Shown here one piece after another: positions 37,455 to 44,419 of a stretch of 64,000 nucleotides of DNA (its first letter is position 1; every line of letters begins with the position of its first letter). The translations under genes and the position numbers were made by a program. This stretch comes from Verrucomicrobiia bacterium (GTDB lineage: Bacteria > Verrucomicrobiota > Verrucomicrobiia > Verrucomicrobiales > Akkermansiaceae): assembly GCA_030432565.1 (NCBI GenBank), contig JAUIGV010000002.1, positions 62,001-126,000 on the forward strand, read 5' to 3'. Under the pieces are notes generated by a model. The model was not told where the DNA came from and did no database searches. It saw only the letters and a program-made list of their open reading frames with translations.

Positions 37455-38201
37455 TTAGCTCAAGGCTTGTTCGAGGGGAGGTACAGTGACTGTTCCGTTG
37501 ATGATTTTGGCGGAGAAAAATCTCGGTGTTGCTTTAATTCTTCGGCCTTGGTTGGACTCGATAAAGGTTCCTTCTTTGTCTGTGGAAGGGGCAAAGTCGA
37601 AGTCGTGGAGCATGTAACCAAGTTCGCGATTGAGGTCTGTTTCTGGAATTGGTTTTTTGGGAGCGGGAAAGGATGAGTCTTGGTCGATCCAGGTGCAGTA
37701 GGCGGGAAATTCGCGGTTCCCGAAGTAGGGTTGATGAAAATGGGCACCCCGTTTTGCACGGCGTTCGAACTGGGCGAGGTGCTTGCGTACGTTGGCGTTG
37801 ATTGATAAGTCAGGGCCGTCTTCCTCAAAACGTCGGCTGCGAATCTTGACCGTTGCCTCGATGCCGTAGGAGACATTACGCAGAAGAAGCGATGCGCGTT
37901 GTTTGCGCTCGGCTACAATGTCCATGGGTGAGAATTTGGATTCGCCTGCCATGGTGGCTTCGGTGATTGAGGGGACTTTTTTCCCGACTTCGTTCCGTCG
38001 AACGGAAGTGAATTGAATGGGAGAAAGGAGATGGATCTTTTTGATGACCCAGGTGAATTGCGGCTTCCAGTAAATCGCTTCCAAAATGCCTCTCGCTGCG
38101 GAGGGGGTAATGATGTCGTAGGAGACCCGCTCCACTTTCATTTCGGGACGGGTGAAGCAGGCGAAATCGCCTTTGACATGAAGTTTGATGAGGTCGGACA
38201 T
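37455..38201 (-). CDS. cas5c: Type I-C crRNA-processing protein Cas5c
   Basis: A 248-aa Cas5 that in type I-C replaces Cas6: it cuts the repeat 3' of its stem and caps the 5' handle. The sequence starts IKLHVKGDFACFTRPEMKVE and has DIITPSAARGILEAIYW, the conserved RAMP helix, and LLRNVSYGIEA. Its ATG overlaps the PIN-domain gene stop by one base (TAATG), so its translation depends at least partly on ribosomes arriving from the toxin gene. Confidence 0.97.
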   Translation of the reverse strand: MSDLIKLHVKGDFACFTRPEMKVERVSYDIITPSAARGILEAIYWKPQFTWVIKKIHLLSPIQFTSVRRNEVGKKVPSITEATMAGESKFSPMDIVAERKQRASLLLRNVSYGIEATVKIRSRRFEEDGPDLSINANVRKHLAQFERRAKRGAHFHQPYFGNREFPAYCTWIDQDSSFPAPKKPIPETDLNRELGYMLHDFDFAPSTDKEGTFIESNQGRRIKATPRFFSAKIINGTVTVPPLEQALS

Positions 38202-38599
38202 TAGGGTTTTGATGGTTTGACTTTGGGGAAGTATTTTACGTTTGGAAGGTTCTCAAAATCTGCGTCCTGAGTCCAAAGGGTGGAATTTGTAGAGATGTTG
38301 GTGGCGTAGATGATGGAGTCGGCGAGAGGGAGTTTGTGTTGATGTCCAAGGTCTGCAGCGGCTTTGGCGATCTCTGGGGTGATTTCAACGATGATCCCGG
38401 ATGAGAGGCTGCGAGTCACAGTGTCTGCTTTTTCTTGCCCACGTTCGCGAAGGATGAATTTGCGAATCTCGGTGATGATGATGGTTGGAATGATGAGGTT
38501 GGGGAGCTGTAGAAGGATGGGCTTGAAGTGCTTGGTGTTGGGGCCGTGGTCCAAGATTTCGATCCAGGCTGAGGAGTCTAAGATGTGTTGGGGCTTCAT
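38201..38599 (-). CDS. PIN-domain VapC-like toxin embedded in the cas operon
   Basis: A 132-aa PIN-domain protein of the VapC ribonuclease type, full length for the family. The acidic active-site residues are present: Asp8 in ILDSSAWIEIL, Glu44 in IIITEIRKFI, Asp94 in LPLADSIIYATN and Asp112/Asp114 in LWTQDADFENLP. Known VapC toxins cleave tRNA or rRNA and are held by a VapB antitoxin. The AbrB-fold gene 193 bp upstream is the obvious partner. Its TAA overlaps the cas5c ATG, tying its expression to the effector genes. An intact active site argues for function, not decay. An SD-like AAGG lies upstream of the ATG. Confidence 0.88.
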   Translation of the reverse strand: MKPQHILDSSAWIEILDHGPNTKHFKPILLQLPNLIIPTIIITEIRKFILRERGQEKADTVTRSLSSGIIVEITPEIAKAAADLGHQHKLPLADSIIYATNISTNSTLWTQDADFENLPNVKYFPKVKPSKP

Positions 38600-38642
38600 G
38601 TGTGGCCTTTTGTTTAAGCTGTGCTTAGAGGTTCGTCAACCA

Positions 38643-38671
38643 ATAATGTTCACTGTTTATTTGATTGGTAA
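38643..38671 (-). promoter_or_regulatory. Candidate promoter for PIN-cas5c-cas8c-cas7 on the minus strand
   Basis: Minus strand: -35-like TTACCA at 38671-38666 and -10-like CATTAT at 38648-38643, separated by exactly 17 bp; each box matches consensus at 4 of 6 positions. A second weaker option, TTGACG at 38639-38634, lies downstream. The 17-bp spacer of the first coincides with the TTC-flanked site that matches the crRNA-like RNA, so a bound Cascade would cover the promoter. Confidence 0.45.
38649..38668 (+). promoter_or_regulatory. TTC-flanked protospacer-like site matching the pseudo-spacer
   Basis: Plus strand TTC at 38649-38651 (the usual I-C PAM) followed by ACTGTTTATTTGATTGG. The pseudo-spacer begins ACTGTTTTATTTTGATTTGG. 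The first 7 positions match without gaps, as do positions 10-11; with three single-T gaps all 17 bases align. This seed-level match is what repression without cleavage would need. Confidence 0.6.
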
Positions 38672-38713
38672 CAAACATGATTGACGGGGTTGGTTGGTTT
38701 ATGAATGCTGGTG

Positions 38714-38788
38714 GTCGCTGAAGAAGAGCGCGGATTGAAACACTGTTTTATTTTGATTTGGAAAAGGCTGCCCACTTGAGGGGTGGTC
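38714..38788 (+). ncRNA. Degenerate mini-CRISPR: candidate crRNA-like regulatory RNA (CreA/CreR class)
   Basis: A plus-strand element in the 193-bp gap between the antitoxin and PIN genes. Pseudo-repeat 1 (38714-38741) reads GTCGC, then TGAAGAAGA, then GCGCGGATTGAAAC. It keeps both ends of the real repeat (GTCGC... and ...GGATTGAAAC, 10 of 11 handle bases) and still forms a CGCT/AGCG stem, with a shorter middle. The pseudo-spacer runs 38742 to about 38766, and a weaker second repeat-like block (GCCCACTTGAGGGG within 38767-38788) follows. A TTGACG box at 38681 could be its -35, though the -10 is poor. Cas5c could process its transcript and load it into Cascade. Its seed matches the TTC-flanked site at 38649. 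The function is inference from architecture. Confidence 0.6.
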
Positions 38789-38792
38789 TTTT

Positions 38793-39011
38793 TCATTTCA
38801 GATCCCGATCACCTTCGCGGACGAACTTGAGGGGTTTTTCCTCCTTTAGAAAACCGATCAGTTCTTCCGGTTGAAGAAGAGGGCGGAGTTCGATGTGATT
38901 GCCGTTGATGGTGAATTCAATTTGCTGTCCTGGCTTGAGATGGAGTTGCTTACGGATTTCTCTTGGGATGACGGCCTGGAATTTGGGTGATAAAGTGGAT
39001 GTGTTCGACAT
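38793..39011 (-). CDS. AbrB/MazE-fold antitoxin (VapB-like)
   Basis: A 72-aa swapped-hairpin DNA-binding protein: TLSPKFQAVIPREIRKQLHL is the SpoVT/AbrB fold, followed by KPGQQIEFTINGNHIELRPL and a charged tail (EEKPLKFVREGDRDLK) that could bind the toxin. In VapBC modules the antitoxin precedes and represses its own operon. Here it is 48 bp downstream of cas3 and 193 bp upstream of the PIN gene, an unusually long gap that holds the crRNA-like element. It probably shares transcription with cas3. Confidence 0.87.
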   Translation of the reverse strand: MSNTSTLSPKFQAVIPREIRKQLHLKPGQQIEFTINGNHIELRPLLQPEELIGFLKEEKPLKFVREGDRDLK

Positions 39012-39059
39012 AACGGAAACGTAGGATGTTTTTTCAAGGGTTTCAAGTTTGTTTCGAGT

Positions 39060-41546
39060 CTAGACATACCAAAGCTGGTCAATTTTGGGTATGCTGACAG
39101 CAGGTGGCTGGAGGCCGAGCTTTTCGTCGTAAAGGCTTTGAGGGTGCGTGAGGATGGGGAACCTGTTATCGCAGTAGGTTTGAATGTCTCCTGAACTGAG
39201 GAGAGCCTGGTATATTTGGCGGGGGACTTGGACGGTGAATCGCTGAAGGGTGCGATGAGTTCCGGGGGGAGGTGGAAAGTTTTTGATGTCGGCTTCACGG
39301 ATCTTGTCCAAAAGGCGGGGAATCTTCTGGTAGTCGGAGGTTGGGAGACCCGGCATGTAGGATGGTTGAGGTTCGATGATGACCGGTTCCTGTTCGTCGG
39401 GGATCAGTCGGAAGCTTTTTGAGAAAGTGCGGAAGTCGAATCGAAAAGGGAGGCTATTTGCGTCTTTCCCAAAGGATGTTCGGTAGTTGGGTTTGTCCCA
39501 GCCATCGCCGTTTGATTTGCCGTGCTGCCAGTAGGCGTGCCGGAAGTAGGCTTCGATGGCTGTTGGGGTGAGAAGTTCATTGGGATCAATTTGATAGCGA
39601 GAATCGCGGAGAATGGTGCGGGTCGCATTGACGGCGAACTTTAGGAAATTAGGGGTCTTTTGATCGGAGCTTTCGAAGAAGACAGCTTGGCCGGGAATGG
39701 GCTTGCCATTTGGTCCGAGGAGTTTGCCGTGTCGATTGCAGCGACCAAGCGCTTGCGCGAGGGAATCGAGGCCGGTCAAACTCCGGAATAGTGAGGGAAA
39801 GGAGAGATCGACTCCGGCCTCGACGACAGTGGTTGAGATGAGGAGGCAGGGGAGGTCGTGTTCTTCACGATGGTGAATTTCGCGAAGAATTGCTTGGCGA
39901 TGAGCAGGGGCGAGTTGTGCGGAAAGGTGAAGGGGAGCTTCTTTGGGGAGATCTTGCTCGCAGAGTTCTGCGAAGATTTTTGAAGCGTGAGGCTTGGTGT
40001 TGAGGATGGTCAAAGAGCGCTTGGTGGAAGCGATCTGATGAATGAGTTCTTCGTCTGAAATTGGATTGGGCAGAATCGTTAAATTGGTGCGTTTGAAGAT
40101 GGAGAAGAGCGTCGGAACGTCGGGAATAATTTCGGTCTGGGAGCGATCGAGAGGGAGGGCAATTTTATTGAAGGTTTTGATGAAATCGCCGGGCAGTTTT
40201 TCAGGAAGTTTTCCAAAAGCGGGTTGAGTTGCCGAGCAGAGGACGACTGAGGAAGCGGCCTGTGTCACGAGTTCGTTAAGAAATCCGAGGCAAGGCGTGA
40301 GGTGGTCGGGCGGGAAGGCTTGCGCTTCATCGAATATCAGGACTGACCTTGAGAGGTTGTGAAGCTTTCGACAACGAGAGGTTTTATGGTGAGCAAGAGA
40401 TTCAAAGAACTGGACGTTGGTCGTGATGACGAGAGGGCAATCCCAGTTCTCGCCAGCAAGTTTGTGGATGGGGATATCGTCGTCTTCGAGCTGAGTCGAA
40501 GGGTCGAAATTTGAGTGGTGTTCGAGGAGGAGGGGATGTCCCAGGGCCTTTGAGAGGTCTGAAAAGATCTCTCGAAAGACTTGGGCGTTTTGCTCGATGA
40601 TGGAAGTGAACGGAATGATATAGATGATTCGGTTCAGGTTGTTTTTTATTGCGTGTTCGAGAGCGAAGGCCAGCGATGAAAGAGTTTTGCCTCCTCCGGT
40701 AGGGACGGTGAGAGTGTGAAATCCCGTTGGTTTTGAGGCAGCTTTCCGGCAGTCGTTGAGGATTTTTTCGCGAGCCTCATTGATACTTCCAGGTTCTGGT
40801 TGTGGGAAGGTTTGAAGGTGTTTTGTTAGAGCAGCTCGCATCTGATCTAGGATGTTGGAAGGCCACTCTCGGCGCAGGGATGCTTGGTTGGGATCACAGA
40901 ATTTTTCGGTTGCGAGGAAGTCGGCGTCCACCAGGCAGGAAAAGAGCATTCTTGTGAAGAAAGCACTGCTATGAGCTTTTTGGTTAATGGGGATTCTGGG
41001 AAGAGAGTCGAGAGGCTTAACGATTTTGGCTGCGTCTATCGGAATTATTTTTGTGAGTTGTTGCAAATATGGGAACTCGGCCAATCGTCCCGTCAGAGAT
41101 GCCGAATTACCTTGATAATCAGCCAGCCCTGCATGGTGGCCCAGAATAGGGTAAGTGAGTATTGGCCCAATAGGTTTGAGAAGGTCGTCAGCGAGTTGGC
41201 CTCCAGCGGTTGAGTGATTGGCTCTATTCCCATTGCCTCTAATGCGGTTTTGAAAATCTTGAGCGAATTTCCCCAGATCATGCCAGAGTCCGGCGAGGTA
41301 GCCCCATTGTTTGGCGGAATCGCGGTCGGGGCCTGCGGGGAACATTTCGGCAGCGAAGTTTGCGGCGAGGTGGGCGACTTTGTTGAGGTGGCCGTGTTGA
41401 GGGGCGAGGTGTTCGCAGTGTGGGCAGGCATGGCCATCTTTACCGGAACAATACTCGGCGGGGTTGTCCGTGGCCTCCCCAAAGGGGGTGAAGAGAGGTT
41501 CCCACTTTCTTTTGTCGGGGCCTTGGGTATGAGCGTAAAAATTCAT
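39060..41546 (-). CDS. cas3: CRISPR-associated helicase-nuclease Cas3 (type I-C)
   Basis: About 828 aa from ATG 41546 (MNFYAHTQGPDKRKWEPL), the usual I-C start; 112 further in-frame codons upstream to 41882 are low-complexity and unlikely to be Cas3. The HD nuclease has HLAANFA, LAGLWHDLGKFAQDF and ILGHHAGLADYQGN. The helicase has Walker A VPTGGGKTLSSLAF, a DEAD-like box LIFDEAQAFPPDHL, SAT-like CSATQPAFGK, VVEAGVDLSFPSLFR and motif VI LAQALGRCNRHG. It unwinds and degrades DNA marked by Cascade. No frameshift or missing motif was seen. Confidence 0.96.
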   Translation of the reverse strand: MNFYAHTQGPDKRKWEPLFTPFGEATDNPAEYCSGKDGHACPHCEHLAPQHGHLNKVAHLAANFAAEMFPAGPDRDSAKQWGYLAGLWHDLGKFAQDFQNRIRGNGNRANHSTAGGQLADDLLKPIGPILTYPILGHHAGLADYQGNSASLTGRLAEFPYLQQLTKIIPIDAAKIVKPLDSLPRIPINQKAHSSAFFTRMLFSCLVDADFLATEKFCDPNQASLRREWPSNILDQMRAALTKHLQTFPQPEPGSINEAREKILNDCRKAASKPTGFHTLTVPTGGGKTLSSLAFALEHAIKNNLNRIIYIIPFTSIIEQNAQVFREIFSDLSKALGHPLLLEHHSNFDPSTQLEDDDIPIHKLAGENWDCPLVITTNVQFFESLAHHKTSRCRKLHNLSRSVLIFDEAQAFPPDHLTPCLGFLNELVTQAASSVVLCSATQPAFGKLPEKLPGDFIKTFNKIALPLDRSQTEIIPDVPTLFSIFKRTNLTILPNPISDEELIHQIASTKRSLTILNTKPHASKIFAELCEQDLPKEAPLHLSAQLAPAHRQAILREIHHREEHDLPCLLISTTVVEAGVDLSFPSLFRSLTGLDSLAQALGRCNRHGKLLGPNGKPIPGQAVFFESSDQKTPNFLKFAVNATRTILRDSRYQIDPNELLTPTAIEAYFRHAYWQHGKSNGDGWDKPNYRTSFGKDANSLPFRFDFRTFSKSFRLIPDEQEPVIIEPQPSYMPGLPTSDYQKIPRLLDKIREADIKNFPPPPGTHRTLQRFTVQVPRQIYQALLSSGDIQTYCDNRFPILTHPQSLYDEKLGLQPPAVSIPKIDQLWYV

Positions 41547-41954
41547 GAATTGGGGGAGGATCGAGCAAGGGGCAACTGAGCAAGGAGGGAACGATTGATC
41601 CTGTTTTGGTGCGGGCTTCGAAAGCGGGAGCTGTCGGCTAAGGCTCGATAAAGGGATTCTTTTTTTCGAAAAGAGAATTGTTGAACTGTGAGGAGAGCGC
41701 GGGAGAAGGGGGTCCTCTTCATTAATCAAGTTTATGGAAGAAGGATCAAGCGGTCGAGGAGGTTGTTGAGGAGCGGGTGACATAATAGGTTTGCCCTTCA
41801 GCAAGGAAACCACCGGGGAACTCAAAGTCGCCGGGTTCCCATTCTCTATCGCAGAGAATGGGAATGGGAGTGGCGTGACCACAAACGACTTTGGATCCGG
41901 GTGGATAAGGTTTGGGGATTGAAGATTGGGGAGGAAGGTTACAAAAAGTAACTC
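41547..41954. other. 408-bp gap upstream of cas3 with a perfect 12-bp inverted repeat
   Basis: No gene I can support. At 41836-41864, TTCCCATTCTCT and its exact complement flank the 5-nt loop ATCGC. On the minus strand no T-tract follows, so it is not a standard terminator; it may be an operator or an mRNA leader structure for cas3. A small palindrome TTTTCGAAAA lies at about 41664-41673. Confidence 0.55.
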
Positions 41955-42623
41955 TTAGAGAACTTCGTCCAGAGAGTCTTCGTAGTGTTCGAGCATCGAC
42001 GCTTTTTGATACTCACAGACTTTGCCCTCGAAAAAGCTCTGCTTGCGAGATTCCAGGATGCTTTTGGAGAGGGCGGCGCTGGCGGCAGTGGTTCCGAGGT
42101 CGCTGTGATCAATGGTGGCAGCGGCATGCGCACCGATCCCCATTCGGGCGGCAGTTGCGATGGCATCCTGATTGGCGGCGAGGAAAATAAATTCCCAGGA
42201 ATAAACCTCTCTTTGGTGGGAGATCATTTTATTGATTCTCTGAGGTGAGTAGATGGTGGACGCGTTTTCACGGCCATCGGTGAAGATCGCCACGACGACA
42301 TGGCCGGGTCGCTCTTCTTCCGGGGTCAAGGCGAGTCGTTTGCCGAGCGTGTCGATAGTGGTGCCAATGGCGTCAAGGAGGGCGGTGCACCCGCGGGGTA
42401 CGTAGGTTTCTGTGGTGAGGTCGGAAACTTCGGACAGCGGGGTGCAAAGATGAGGGGTGAGGTATTCGTCGTCAAAGAGAGCGAGGGTAAGATTGGCTTC
42501 TCCGGGACCGTCCTTTTGTTCTTTCACGAAGGAGTTGAAGCTGGCGATGGCGGTTTTGGTGAGGGGAGACATGGAACCGGAGCGGTCGAGGATATAGGCG
42601 ATTTCGGTGAGTTGGTGTTTCAT
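41955..42623 (-). CDS. VWA-domain protein
   Basis: A 222-aa von Willebrand factor A-domain protein. The metal-ion-dependent adhesion site is intact: YILDRSGSMSPLTKT (DxSxS, about residues 12-26), the Thr region in PRGCTALLDAIG (about 75-86) and IFTDGRENAST (about 112-122). No signal peptide or membrane helix is visible, so it should be cytoplasmic. Similar small VWA proteins occur in phage, stress and defence contexts. It sits between the WYL regulator (divergent) and cas3 (same strand, 408 bp downstream); a link to the CRISPR locus is possible but unproven. Confidence 0.85.
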   Translation of the reverse strand: MKHQLTEIAYILDRSGSMSPLTKTAIASFNSFVKEQKDGPGEANLTLALFDDEYLTPHLCTPLSEVSDLTTETYVPRGCTALLDAIGTTIDTLGKRLALTPEEERPGHVVVAIFTDGRENASTIYSPQRINKMISHQREVYSWEFIFLAANQDAIATAARMGIGAHAAATIDHSDLGTTAASAALSKSILESRKQSFFEGKVCEYQKASMLEHYEDSLDEVL

Positions 42624-42679
42624 GGGTTTAGTGGGTTTAGTAGTTGGGATGAGTTGACTTAATCTGTGTTGTTGGATAT

Positions 42680-42764
42680 GTCGTAAAAAACGACGGGGTG
42701 GTGTTATTGGTTACATTCCATTTGGAAACAAGTCGTTTTTTAAAGATCAGTCGAAAAAAACGAT
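42680..42764. promoter_or_regulatory. Operator-like inverted repeats between the VWA and WYL genes
   Basis: GTCGT-AAAAA-ACGAC at 42680-42694 is a perfect 5-bp inverted repeat with a 5-bp A spacer. A related GTCGA-AAAAA-ACGAT is at 42750-42764, overlapping the WYL start codon, and a half site GTCGTTTTTT is at 42732-42741. This spacing in the divergent promoter region fits autorepression by a dimeric WYL regulator and control of the VWA gene. Confidence 0.6.
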
Positions 42765-43596
42765 GGGTAATTTTACGAATGACGAGAACTGGGCTGGGCG
42801 AGAGCGACTTGCGGGGATTGAGCGGATGTTGTGGTGGCGTGGATTTGTGGGGCGACCTGATCTGGCGGAGCTTTTCGGAGTGTCGCCGGCGCAGGCTTCC
42901 TCGGATCTACAGCGATATCAGGAGCTGAACCCGGGTGGGATGGGGTATCAGATGAGCCGGAAAAGGTATGAGGCGCTTCCGGGGATGAAGTGTGTGATGG
43001 GCGAGCCGCAGTTTGAATTGGCGGTGAAGTTGTTCCTGGGAGGGGAATTGGTTTCGGGTGTGGGGGGAGATGTGGGGAGTGATTTGGTGGAAACGGTCAA
43101 GCTGCCGGTCAGACCGGTGAAGCCGGACGTCGAAAGGATGATTGTGCAGTCATTGCTGGGTGGATGGAGGGTGGAGATCAAGTATCGTGGGGTGAGGCAA
43201 TCTGACCGGAAGAGCGTCGGGAAGAGATGGGTTCGGCCGGCCCGTCTGGTGTGGGATGGGGCGCGCTGGCATGTTCGGGCTTGGTGCGAGCTACGGGAGG
43301 CCTACCGCGATTTTGTGATGTCCCGGATCGTTTGGGCCGGGGTGCCGGTTTCCTGCGACGATTCACTGCCTGCGGATGAGGAGTGGGGTCGATGGGAAGT
43401 CCTGGAGTTGATGCCGAATCCAAAGGTGGGGGAAGAGGGACGAGAGGCCTTGCGTCTTGATTACCAGCTGGGCAAAGGGGGGATTTTGAAGCTCAAGGTT
43501 AGAGCGGCTCTGAAGCAGTATTTGAGAGAGCGAATGGGGGTCCTGGAAGGAGGGGGTGAGAGACAGTGGGTAGAGGTTGAAGGGGAGAGTGGATAA
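42763..43596 (+). CDS. wHTH-WYL transcriptional regulator, BrxR/CapW-like
   Basis: A 277-aa regulator. Residues about 14-70 form a winged helix (IERMLWWRGFVGRPDLAELF, GVSPAQASSDLQRYQELNPG), the layout of the BrxR/CapW family of defence-island repressors. The middle holds the WYL domain (WRVEIKYRGVRQSDRKS, RPARLVWDGARWHVRAWCEL, YRDFVMSRI), and the C-terminus is a WCX-like segment. WYL domains sense ligands or nucleic acids. It is divergent from the VWA gene over a region with GTCGT-N5-ACGAC repeats. No BREX or CBASS genes are next to it; the nearest defence system is the type I-C locus, which it may control. Confidence 0.88.
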   Translation: MGNFTNDENWAGRERLAGIERMLWWRGFVGRPDLAELFGVSPAQASSDLQRYQELNPGGMGYQMSRKRYEALPGMKCVMGEPQFELAVKLFLGGELVSGVGGDVGSDLVETVKLPVRPVKPDVERMIVQSLLGGWRVEIKYRGVRQSDRKSVGKRWVRPARLVWDGARWHVRAWCELREAYRDFVMSRIVWAGVPVSCDDSLPADEEWGRWEVLELMPNPKVGEEGREALRLDYQLGKGGILKLKVRAALKQYLRERMGVLEGGGERQWVEVEGESG

Positions 43597-43600
43597 AAAA

Positions 43601-43627
43601 AGCCCGCGAGCTGGTGCTCGACGGGCT
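43601..43627 (-). terminator. Rho-independent terminator for sdhCAB
   Basis: AGCCCG and GAGC pair with GCTC and CGGGCT around the loop TGGT, with a small bulge. On the minus strand the stem is followed by a run of T, right after sdhB. It may also stop readthrough from the convergent WYL gene, though the plus strand lacks a T-tract. Confidence 0.75.
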
Positions 43628-43654
43628 TGAGGGAAAAAAGAGATAGGAAGAAGC

Positions 43655-44416
43655 TTAGGACACGGAGTCGCGGGCGCTGGCGGCGAGGTAATCGCGGTTG
43701 AGCTTGGCGATGTGGCTGGCACTAATTTCCTTGGGGCAAACGGCCTCGCACTCGAATTGGTTGGTGCAGTTTCCGAAGCCTTCTTCGTCCATTTGGCGCA
43801 CCATTCCGAGGACGCGTTGGTCTTTCTCGGCCTGACCTTGGGGGAGGTGGTTGAGGTGGGAGGCTTTTGCTGAAACGAAAAGCATGGCGGAGGCGTTTTT
43901 ACAGGCCGCGACGCAGGCTCCGCAACCGATACAGGCCGCAGCATCGAAGGCTGCGTCGGCGTCGGGTTTTGGGATCTGAATGGCGTGGGCGTCTGGCGCG
44001 GAGCCGGTGCGAACGCTGATATACCCGCCGGCGGCGATGATGCGATCGAAGGAGCTCCGGTTAACGACAAGGTCTTTGACGACCGGAAAGGCGTTGGCGC
44101 GGAAAGGCTCGATCCAAATGGTTTCGCCGTCGCTGAACTTCCGCATGTGAAGTTGGCAAGTCGTAATGCCACGTTCCTTGGAGTGGGGAACTCCGTTGAT
44201 CGTCATGGAGCACATGCCGCAAATGCCTTCACGGCAGTCGTGGTCGAAGTGAATGGGCTCCTCGCCGTCCTGAATGAGTCGTTCGTTAACGATGTCGATC
44301 ATCTCGAGAAACGAGGCCGAGGTAGGAATTTCCTTGGCTTCGTAGGTCTCAATGCGGCCTTCGGATTTGGCGTTTTCCTGACGCCAGACTTTTAGAGTGA
44401 GATTAAGAAGTGGCAT
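43655..44416 (-). CDS. sdhB: Succinate dehydrogenase/fumarate reductase iron-sulfur subunit
   Basis: A 253-aa electron-transfer subunit of complex II. The [2Fe-2S] ligands are in [19 protein letters not shown] (about residues 60-78) with a later Cys in GITTCQLHM. The [4Fe-4S]/[3Fe-4S] ligands are in [19 protein letters not shown] and [18 protein letters not shown]. It starts 3 bp after the sdhA stop and ends shortly before a terminator. Order C-A-B and sequence style fit the Bacteroidota/Verrucomicrobiota-type complex II. Confidence 0.96.
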   Translation of the reverse strand: MPLLNLTLKVWRQENAKSEGRIETYEAKEIPTSASFLEMIDIVNERLIQDGEEPIHFDHDCREGICGMCSMTINGVPHSKERGITTCQLHMRKFSDGETIWIEPFRANAFPVVKDLVVNRSSFDRIIAAGGYISVRTGSAPDAHAIQIPKPDADAAFDAAACIGCGACVAACKNASAMLFVSAKASHLNHLPQGQAEKDQRVLGMVRQMDEEGFGNCTNQFECEAVCPKEISASHIAKLNRDYLAASARDSVS

Positions 44417-44419
44417 GGC

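Noticed and set aside
38767-38795. Hairpin after the AbrB gene as a strong terminator
   Set aside because: The stem is short with a mismatch and there is no clear T-tract on the minus strand, so I did not list it as a terminator.
41547-41882. 112-codon N-terminal extension of cas3
   Set aside because: Pro/Ser-rich, no Cas3 similarity, and it contains the 12-bp inverted repeat; the Met at 41546 matches the family start.
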